Assembly: GCF_002198715.1 (NCBI RefSeq)
Contig: NZ_MWLK01000006.1
Coordinates: forward strand, 62,001 to 126,000
Reading direction: 5' to 3'
DNA length: 64,000 nucleotides
Origin: Rhodomicrobium sp. R_RK_3
GTDB lineage: Bacteria; Pseudomonadota; Alphaproteobacteria; Rhizobiales; Rhodomicrobiaceae
Positions 58,494 through 64,000 of the stretch are shown piece after piece (position 1 is the first letter of the stretch; each line of letters begins with the position of its first letter). The translations under genes and the position numbers were made by a program. The notes beneath the pieces are model-generated. The model saw nothing but the letters and a program-made list of their open reading frames with translations, had not been told where the DNA came from and did not search any database.

Positions 58494-59039
58494 CTAATCG
58501 CGCGGGTTCAAGCCCAGGCGCAGCTCGTCCCGGTAGCGCCCCGACAGCAGCGCCGCCGGGACCGGCCCCCAGCTCAGCAGCAGGAGCGCGTCCTTGCCGA
58601 CGGCGCTGCGCTCGCCGGAATCGCCCTGGCACCCGGGGCCAAGCTGGACGCTGGCGCAGTCCAGACGCAGCGGCGTGCCCTCGTCGGTACCGAAGATAAC
58701 CGCCGCGCTATAAGGCAGCCGGGTCGCGAGTCCGGCTCCAGCTTCGCCCGCACTCTCATGGCGCAAACCGTCATGCAGCGAGACGAGGCGATAGGCGAAT
58801 GGCGTGTTGCAATTGATGGAGAAATTCAGCTCGCGCAGACCTTGCGGGGCCGACGGCGACAGCGTGCCGAGATCGAGCGAGGCCCCAATTCCGGCCATCT
58901 CGCATTTCGGCAAAATGGTGCCGCGCAACGCGATCTCGATCCGGTCCGCCGGCGCCGTCTGGGCCAGCACCGCGGCGACCGGCTGGGCGATCAAAGCGGC
59001 GAGAAACGCATGCGCGGCAGAGGGTCGAAAACAGGCCAT
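58494..59039 (-). CDS. Spore-coat-U-domain fimbrial subunit (first gene of the Csu operon)
   Basis: A 181-aa secreted subunit with signal sequence AFLAALIAQPVAAVLA, followed by RIEIALRGTILPKCEMAGIG and the LNFSINCNTPFAYRLVSLHD strand, then LLLLSWGPVPAALLSGRYRD. Cysteines are placed for the pilin disulfide. It is the most upstream gene of the minus-strand fimbrial operon. No clear Shine–Dalgarno precedes ATG 59039 (the upstream sequence reads CTCCTCC instead), so translation may be weak or start elsewhere. Confidence 0.8.
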   Translation of the reverse strand: MACFRPSAAHAFLAALIAQPVAAVLAQTAPADRIEIALRGTILPKCEMAGIGASLDLGTLSPSAPQGLRELNFSINCNTPFAYRLVSLHDGLRHESAGEAGAGLATRLPYSAAVIFGTDEGTPLRLDCASVQLGPGCQGDSGERSAVGKDALLLLSWGPVPAALLSGRYRDELRLGLNPRD

Positions 59040-59076
59040 GGAGGAGATACTCTTACGCTACACTGACAGAAACGAA

Positions 59077-59151
59077 ATGATTTACGCAGTTTTGCTTAGT
59101 CGTTTGATTCGACATTCAAATATCGGCGCGACGGCGGCAGAATTTATTTGA
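59077..59151 (+). pseudogene. Possible remnant of a TadE/Flp-type gene (N-terminus only)
   Basis: A 24-codon frame (MIYAVLLSRLIRHSN, then IGATAAEFI and stop). It ends in GATAAEF, which matches the processing/membrane-entry motif of TadE-like pseudopilins and Flp pilins (GAxAxEF/Y), but stops just before the hydrophobic helix. No continuation is found in other frames. It lies upstream of the Tad operon where a pilin gene would be expected. Short similarity could be chance. Confidence 0.3.
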
Positions 59152-59310
59152 TTAAAATGCTCACGAATTCCTGCAGGCATCTATCAGTGGAAATCCTATT
59201 TTTGGCATTCGGGCATCGCGTCTGTGTCATTTCTGCATCAAGACGCCCCAGGTCAAAGCCTTGCCCCATAAGGAACTGCCGCCGAATCCGTAGTGATGCC
59301 TAGGCGGAAA
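59152..59310. other. Gap upstream of the Tad operon
   Basis: About 160 bases with no supported gene. It carries the AT-richer patch TTTGATTAAAATG near 59147 and leads into the candidate CtrA box at 59311. Confidence 0.4.
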
Positions 59311-59325
59311 TTAACCATTCGTTGA
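59311..59325 (+). promoter_or_regulatory. Degenerate CtrA-type box upstream of cpaB
   Basis: TTAA-CCATTCG-TTGA, one base from TTAA-N7-TTAA. It is also a direct repeat of the half-site TTAACCATT / TTGACCATT (11 bases apart). TTAACCAT is a known CtrA half-site form. It lies about 57 bases before the cpaB start, a suitable distance for control of the Tad operon. Confidence 0.5.
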
Positions 59326-59381
59326 CCATTGCCGGCCGATGCTGAGCGGCGAAATTGCTCTTTGGAATGGGGGGATATGTG

Positions 59382-60125
59382 ATGCGCTGGGCACGCGGCC
59401 TGGTCTTGGCGCTTGCGGCCGGTGCCGCCGCCGGCTCGGCGGCGATCGCGCGCAACGCCGCGAAGGCGCCGTCTCCCGAGCCGCGCCAGACGGCCGGCGA
59501 AGTGCTCGTGCTGGGTCGGGCGATCGCCGCCGGCGAGCGGGTCGAGGCGGGCGATCTGCGCTGGCAGCCATGGCCGGCCGCGGCGATCCCGGAGGCTGCC
59601 ATCGCGCGCGGCCCAGGGCGGCCTGCGCCGGATTTCGCGCCGGGCCTTGCGCGCTTCCCGCTGCTGGCGGGCGAGCCGGTGGCGGAGGCCAAGCTCATCC
59701 GTCCCGGCGACGGCGGCGCCATGGCGGCGTCGATCGCGCCGGGGATGCGCGCGGTCGCCATCGCCATGAAGGACGAGAGCGCGGCAGGCGGCCTGATCCA
59801 AGCCAATGACCGGGTGGATGTGCTTTGGACGCGGCAGGCGCAGAACGGGCCGCCCGCGGCGCGCACCATCCTGCACGGCGCCAAGGTGCTCGCCACCGGC
59901 AAGGGCGGCGCGCGGACGGCGACGCTCGAACTGACGCCCGAACAGGCGCGCCGCCTCGCGGCCAGGCGCACCGGCGGTGAGATTTCGCTGGCGCTGATGG
60001 CGACCGCCGACCTTGCGCAAACGGCATCGGCGGATGAAGCGGACGAGGCGCCGGGCGAACCGGTCAAGATCATGAAATTCGGCCGGCAGGCGAGCGGCTC
60101 GTCCGGCGACAGGGGCCCCCGATGA
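59382..60125 (+). CDS. cpaB: Tad pilus assembly protein CpaB (RcpC)
   Basis: A 247-aa periplasmic protein of the Tad/Flp pilus secretion system. An N-terminal signal anchor (GLVLALAAGAAAGSAAIA) is followed by a SAF domain at about residues 35–100 (VLVLGRAIAAGERVEAGDLR, FPLLAGEPVAEAKLIRPGDG) and the C-terminal RcpC domain (NDRVDVLWTRQ, ILHGAKVLATGKGG, LELTPEQARRLAARRTGGEI). ATG 59382 follows a G-run and starts the family-like region. It overlaps cpaC by 4 bases (ATGA). Confidence 0.92.
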   Translation: MRWARGLVLALAAGAAAGSAAIARNAAKAPSPEPRQTAGEVLVLGRAIAAGERVEAGDLRWQPWPAAAIPEAAIARGPGRPAPDFAPGLARFPLLAGEPVAEAKLIRPGDGGAMAASIAPGMRAVAIAMKDESAAGGLIQANDRVDVLWTRQAQNGPPAARTILHGAKVLATGKGGARTATLELTPEQARRLAARRTGGEISLALMATADLAQTASADEADEAPGEPVKIMKFGRQASGSSGDRGPR

Positions 60126-61519
60126 GCCGGAGAGCAAGGCGTTGCGCATTGATCCCGGCCCTAGCCATGCTGATGCTCGCCATCGGCGTTCAGGCGGCGG
60201 GCGCCGAGCCTCCCCAGCAGAGCGAGACCGCCCGCTCGGTCTCCGTCGGGCTGAACAAATCCACGCTGATCGAGTTGCCGGGCGATGTCCGCGAAGTCGT
60301 CGTCTCCGACCCGCGCATCGTCGAGGCCGTGGTCCGGACCATGCGGCGGGTGCATCTGATCGGCCAGCAGGTCGGGCAGGCGGGCGTCAGCTTCGTCGCC
60401 CGCGACGGCAAGCCGATGCTGAGCCTCGACGTCTCGGTCGAGCGCGATCTGGCTCCCGTCACGCGGATGATCCGCCGCCTCGTTCCCGGCGCCGACATCC
60501 GCCTCGAGGCCATGAACGACACCATCATCGTCACCGGCAGCGTCGCCAGCCCGCTCGAGGCGGCCCGCATCGCCGACATCGCCGGGCGGTTCGTGGGCAA
60601 GCGCGAGCAGGTGCTCAATCTGGTCAATGTCGAGGCCAAGGAGCAGGTGCTGCTGCGCGTCAGCGTCGTCGAGATGAATCGCAGCGTCATCCGGCGGCTC
60701 GGCGTCGACATCCGCGAGGCGCTGGCGAGCGGCAATGTCGCGGCGGCGGCGCTGGCCGAAACCGCCTTTCCGGTCTCGGGCGCCATGGTGGCCGGGGCGA
60801 CGCTCGACAGTCTGGCCGGCGAGGCGGGCATGCCCGGCGCGGGCCATGCGCTGGCGGGAAGCTGGGGCAACGGCAAGGCGCGCATCGATGCCATCCTGCA
60901 GGCGCTGGAGCGCAATGGCCTTGCCCGCACCCTCGCCGAGCCGAACCTGACCTCGGTCTCGGGCGAGACCGCGAAATTTTTGGCGGGCGGCGAATATCCG
61001 GTGCCGACGGGCAGCGACCGCGACGGGCCTGCGATCAGTTTCAAGTCCTTCGGCGTGGGCTTGTCCTTCACGCCGGTGGTGCTCTCCGAAGGGCGGATCA
61101 GCCTGCAGATCGCGACCGAGGTCAGCGAGCTGACCAATGAGGGCGCGGTGACGGTGAATGAGATCAGCATCCCGGCGCTCCGGGTGCGCCGCGCCAGCAG
61201 CACGCTGGAGCTGCCGAGCGGCGGCTCGCTGGTCATGGCCGGGCTGATCTCATCGCAGACGCGGCGCAATGTCGATGGGCTGCCCGGCCTCAGGACGCTG
61301 CCGGTGCTCGGCGTGCTGTTCGAGAGCCGGGATTTCGTCCGCTCCGAAACCGAACTGGTGGTGATCGTGACGCCGATCCTGGTGCGCGGGACGCAGGCGC
61401 GGGCCCTGTCGCAGCCGCAGGGCGAAGGGCTGGCCGATCCGCCGGCCTTGCTGGCCGGGGCGGCGGGGGCCGAAGCGATGGCGGGCGCCGGGCGCGACTA
61501 CGGCTTCATCGTGGAATAG
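60122..61519 (+). CDS. cpaC: Tad pilus secretin CpaC (RcpA)
   Basis: Outer-membrane secretin channel for the Flp pilus, 465 aa. Signal peptide LAMLMLAIGVQAAGAEP; N-terminal N0/BON-like domain SVGLNKSTLIELPGDVREVV and VSDPRIVEAVVRTMRRVHLI; secretin core GETAKFLAGGEYPVPTGS, FKSFGVGLSFTPVVLSEGRI and ELPSGGSLVMAGLISSQTRR. The C-terminus has the conserved VIVTPILVRG. Order and overlap with cpaB match other alphaproteobacterial operons. Confidence 0.94.
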   Translation: MSRRARRCALIPALAMLMLAIGVQAAGAEPPQQSETARSVSVGLNKSTLIELPGDVREVVVSDPRIVEAVVRTMRRVHLIGQQVGQAGVSFVARDGKPMLSLDVSVERDLAPVTRMIRRLVPGADIRLEAMNDTIIVTGSVASPLEAARIADIAGRFVGKREQVLNLVNVEAKEQVLLRVSVVEMNRSVIRRLGVDIREALASGNVAAAALAETAFPVSGAMVAGATLDSLAGEAGMPGAGHALAGSWGNGKARIDAILQALERNGLARTLAEPNLTSVSGETAKFLAGGEYPVPTGSDRDGPAISFKSFGVGLSFTPVVLSEGRISLQIATEVSELTNEGAVTVNEISIPALRVRRASSTLELPSGGSLVMAGLISSQTRRNVDGLPGLRTLPVLGVLFESRDFVRSETELVVIVTPILVRGTQARALSQPQGEGLADPPALLAGAAGAEAMAGAGRDYGFIVE

Positions 61520-61527
61520 GCGGCGGC

Positions 61528-61791
61528 ATGAGACGGGGTGTTGCAAGGATTTTCGCCATGGCGGCGCTGGCGCTGCTAGCCGGCTGCGGTGCCGAGCCGG
61601 AGGCAGGGTGGCGTCCTGGCGCCGCGACCGCGCGCAATGTCGCGGCGCTGGCCGGGAACGGCGACGATCTCATTCTGCCCCGCCGCGAATCCCCGCGCGA
61701 TGCCCTCCGCCGCGACGCCGCCATCGGACAATATGCGCAGAGGCGGGCGGACGCGCCGGCCGAAGCCGAAACCGTGAGGCCGAAACCATGA
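61528..61791 (+). CDS. Miniature CpaD-like lipoprotein
   Basis: An 87-aa lipoprotein with signal peptide and lipobox LALLAGCGA, located between cpaC and cpaE where CpaD (about 200 aa) normally lies. It keeps only a CpaD-like C-terminal segment (ARNVAALAGNGDDLILPRRE, then SPRDALRRDAAIGQYAQRR), comparable to the 'NLAAMVADPxDLxxPRxxxPxDAxRR' end of full-length CpaD. It lacks the N-terminal domain entirely. Either a true reduced CpaD or a degenerate copy; intact signals and coupled start of cpaE (ATGA) favour function. Confidence 0.72.
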   Translation: MRRGVARIFAMAALALLAGCGAEPEAGWRPGAATARNVAALAGNGDDLILPRRESPRDALRRDAAIGQYAQRRADAPAEAETVRPKP

Positions 61792-63023
61792 ACGCCGCCC
61801 CGCCAGGACGCCCGGAGGCCGAACAGGGCATCGGCGTGCACGCCTTCTGCGAGGACACCGGCACGGCCAAAACCGTCTCCGACGCCTTTGCCGAGCGGCG
61901 CTTTGCAAAGCTGCATCTCACCCTGCAGATGGGCGGCGTCCATGCCGCGCGCAATGTCTTCGCCGCCGCCCCGACGCCCGGCCTGATGCTGGTCGAATCG
62001 CTGCTCGACAGCGCCACGATGCTGGCCGACCTGGAAGCGCTGGCCGAGGTTTGCGACGCGGGCACGAAACTGATCGTCATCGGCCATGTCAACGATGTCC
62101 GGCTCTACCGCGAGCTGCTGCGCCGCAATATCAGCGATTATCTGGTGGCCCCGATCCAGCCGCGCCAACTCGCCGACAGCGTCTCCGCCGCGCTGTCGGG
62201 CCAATCCGCCGAGCCGCTCGGGCGGGTGATCGCCTTCATCGGTGCGAAAGGCGGCTGCGGGGCGAGCACGATCTGCCACAACACCGGCTGGACGCTGGCC
62301 GAACAGCTCAAATCCGAGACCGTGATCGCCGATTTCGACCTCGCTTACGGTACGCTCGGCCTCGACTTCAACCAGGACCCCGGCCACGGCATGGGCGAAG
62401 CGCTGGCCGCCGGCGAGCGGCTCGACGCAGCCATGCTCGAAAAGCTGATGACACGCTGCTCCGAGCGGCTTGGCCTGCTGACGCCGCCCTGCACGCTCGG
62501 CGCGGCCGACGAGATTGCGCCCGACAGCGCCGAGCACCTCGCCGACCTGCTCAGCCAGACCGTGCCCTTCACCCTGCTCGACCTGCCGCGCGACTGGCGC
62601 GGCTGGGCGCGGGCGCTGGTCGCGCGGGCCGACGACATCGTCATCGTCGCCGAGCCGGATCTGGCCAACCTGCGCAACGCCAAGAACATCATCGACGCCG
62701 CCCGCGCCCTGCGCATGACCGACAAGCCGCCGATCCTGGTGCTGTCGAAGGCGGGCACGCCGCGCCGTCCGGAGATTTCCGCGCGCGATTTCGCTGCCGC
62801 CGTCGATCTGGAACCGGCGGCGATCGTCGAATTCGACGCCCAGCTTTTCGGCGCGGCGGCCAATAACGGCCTGATGATCGGCGAGACGTCTCCGAAGGCG
62901 AAAGTGTTGGAGCTGTTCCGCGCGCTCGCCGCGACGCTCGGCGGCAAGGCCCCGGCGGCGGGGCAGTCCTCCGGCCTGATCCGGCCGCTGATCGAACGGC
63001 TCGGCCGCCGACGCGCGCTATGA
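61788..63023 (+). CDS. cpaE: Tad pilus ATPase-like protein CpaE (TadZ)
   Basis: A 411-aa MinD/ParA-like localisation factor. An N-terminal receiver-like domain (TLQMGGVHAARNVFAAAPTP, DAGTKLIVIGHVNDVRLYRE) lacks the phospho-acceptor pattern. The C-terminal ATPase has the deviant Walker A AFIGAKGGCGASTICHNTGW and VIADFDLAYGTLGLDFNQDP. In most CpaE proteins the Walker region reads KGGVGAST; here the valine is cysteine. It places the Tad machine at the cell pole in Caulobacter. The start overlaps the mini-cpaD stop and the stop overlaps cpaF (both ATGA). Confidence 0.93.
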   Translation: MNAAPPGRPEAEQGIGVHAFCEDTGTAKTVSDAFAERRFAKLHLTLQMGGVHAARNVFAAAPTPGLMLVESLLDSATMLADLEALAEVCDAGTKLIVIGHVNDVRLYRELLRRNISDYLVAPIQPRQLADSVSAALSGQSAEPLGRVIAFIGAKGGCGASTICHNTGWTLAEQLKSETVIADFDLAYGTLGLDFNQDPGHGMGEALAAGERLDAAMLEKLMTRCSERLGLLTPPCTLGAADEIAPDSAEHLADLLSQTVPFTLLDLPRDWRGWARALVARADDIVIVAEPDLANLRNAKNIIDAARALRMTDKPPILVLSKAGTPRRPEISARDFAAAVDLEPAAIVEFDAQLFGAAANNGLMIGETSPKAKVLELFRALAATLGGKAPAAGQSSGLIRPLIERLGRRRAL

Positions 63024-64000
63024 GCCGCGCGGCGTTCGGAAAGCGGCTGGGGCAGATGGCGCCCGCGCCGGAAGCTGTGAAACCCCGCGCCGCCGGACGC
63101 GGCTTTGTCCGCTCGGACCGGCATCACGCGATCAAGAAAGCCACCTTCGAGGCGCTGATCGACGGCATCGATCTCGGCGAGCTGGCGTCACTGGCCGCCC
63201 CCGAGGCGCGCAAGGAGATCCGCGAGCTGGCGGGCGACATCCTGCGCGGCGGGACGGCGGTGCTGACGGCCACCGAACGCGATGACATCCTTGAGGACAT
63301 CTGCAACGACGTGCTCGGCTTCGGCCCGCTCGAGCCGCTGCTGGCGCAGGACGCCATCACCGACATCATGATCAACGGCGCCCGCGAGTGCTTCGTCGAG
63401 ATCGACGGGCGGGTCAGCCCCGCGCCCGTGCAATTCGCCGACAACCAGCAGCTCGCCAATATCTGCCAACGCATCGCCAGCCGCGTCGGCCGCCGGGTCG
63501 ACGACACCGCGCCGATCTGCGACGCGCGGCTCCCCGACGGCAGCCGGGTGAACATCATCTTCCCGCCCCTCGCCCTCGACGGCCCGGCGCTGACCATCCG
63601 CAAATTCCGCCGCGAGCGACTGACTCTCGGCCAGCTCGTTGCGCTCGGCGCGCTGTCGGCGGAGGCCGAGGCGCTGCTCGGCATCATCGCCCGCTGCCGC
63701 TGCAACATCCTGATCTCCGGCGGCGCCGGCTCGGGCAAGACCACCCTGCTCAATTGCCTGACCGCCCATATCGACCCGGCCGAGCGCATCATCACCTGCG
63801 AGGACGCCGCCGAATTGCAATTGCAGCAGCCGCATGTGGTGCGGCTCGAAACCCGCCCGGCGAATCTGGAAGGCGAGGGCGCCGTGACCATGCGCGACCT
63901 CGTGCGCAACTGCCTCCGGATGCGGCCGGAGCGGATCATCGTCGGCGAGGTGCGCGGCGCCGAGGCGTTCGACCTGCTCCAGGCGATGAACAGCGGCCAT
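63020..64000 (+). CDS. cpaF: Tad pilus motor ATPase CpaF (TadA), 3' end outside the window
   Basis: Secretion ATPase that drives Flp pilus assembly; 327 residues are visible. The N-terminal all-helical part (EDICNDVLGFGPLEPLLAQD) leads to the ATPase with DIMINGARECFVEIDGRVS, Walker A LISGGAGSGKTTLLNCLTAH, aspartate box ITCEDAAELQLQQPHVVRLE and Walker B MRPERIIVGEVRGAEAFDLL. The sequence reaches the window edge in the conserved LLQAMNSGH segment, so the C-terminus (His box) is outside. ATG 63020 overlaps the stop of cpaE. Confidence 0.95.
   Translation, partial: MSRAAFGKRLGQMAPAPEAVKPRAAGRGFVRSDRHHAIKKATFEALIDGIDLGELASLAAPEARKEIRELAGDILRGGTAVLTATERDDILEDICNDVLGFGPLEPLLAQDAITDIMINGARECFVEIDGRVSPAPVQFADNQQLANICQRIASRVGRRVDDTAPICDARLPDGSRVNIIFPPLALDGPALTIRKFRRERLTLGQLVALGALSAEAEALLGIIARCRCNILISGGAGSGKTTLLNCLTAHIDPAERIITCEDAAELQLQQPHVVRLETRPANLEGEGAVTMRDLVRNCLRMRPERIIVGEVRGAEAFDLLQAMNSGH

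Overview
The window is a high-GC chromosomal segment of an alphaproteobacterium, most likely in or near the Hyphomicrobiales (Rhizobiales). The evidence is the ubiB–ubiE–mutM–enoyl-CoA hydratase–rpsT–dnaA neighbourhood, a CcrM-type GANTC methyltransferase, a Usg-family protein, perfect CtrA-type boxes (TTAA-N7-TTAA), an ArsR–methyltransferase fusion next to metF and a split metH, and an alphaproteobacterial Tad pilus operon. I cannot name a genus from the sequence alone. Gene coordinates below use the start codon I judge best supported, so several are shorter than the longest open frame.

Layout. 1–3.3 kb: RsmB-type methyltransferase (5' end outside the window), a small membrane protein and guaA. 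3.4–7.0 kb: a divergent TetR regulator/FAD monooxygenase pair with a candidate operator inside the promoter, then a minus-strand GFA protein and an ArsR–SRPBCC pair. 7.4–7.8 kb: a DUF4281/ABA4-like membrane gene that appears frameshifted. 7.9–17.9 kb: a minus-strand exopolysaccharide cluster (export lipoprotein, outer-membrane barrel, chain-length/tyrosine-kinase protein, priming glycosyl-1-phosphate transferase, WecG-type transferase, WecB, WecC, acetyltransferase). No flippase or polymerase gene is present here. 18–29.9 kb: housekeeping and stress genes, including quinone oxidoreductase, phosphodiesterase, divergent catalase/oxyR, SDR, a very large AsmA/YhdP-like protein, a one-cysteine peroxiredoxin Q, a tyrosine phosphatase and Usg. 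30–32 kb: two convergent related GT2 transferases.

32–40.2 kb is the replication block gyrB–recF–dnaN–dnaA–(unknown gene)–rpsT, all on the minus strand. The AT-rich gap between the unknown gene and rpsT carries a perfect CtrA box and four GANTC sites. 40.4–47.2 kb: nucleotide-sugar epimerase, an FkbM-like protein, enoyl-CoA hydratase, mutM, a small secreted protein, ubiE and ubiB. 47–51.3 kb: an AT-richer secreted orphan, the homocysteine half of a split methionine synthase, metF and an ArsR–SAM-methyltransferase regulator with a 20-bp palindromic operator. ccrM is divergent from this operon, with two perfect CtrA boxes in its upstream region. 52.6–53.6 kb: a zinc-ribbon protein and RNase P RNA. 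53.6–59.0 kb: a Csu-type chaperone–usher fimbrial operon. 59.4–64 kb: the start of a Tad pilus operon (cpaB, cpaC, a miniature cpaD, cpaE, cpaF running off the edge).

Two themes connect the window. One is cell-cycle control: CcrM, CtrA-type boxes at ccrM, near dnaA and (degenerate) at the Tad operon, and GANTC sites near dnaA. The other is surface attachment: exopolysaccharide, Csu fimbriae and Tad pili. A family of about 110-bp intergenic palindromic repeats occurs four times.
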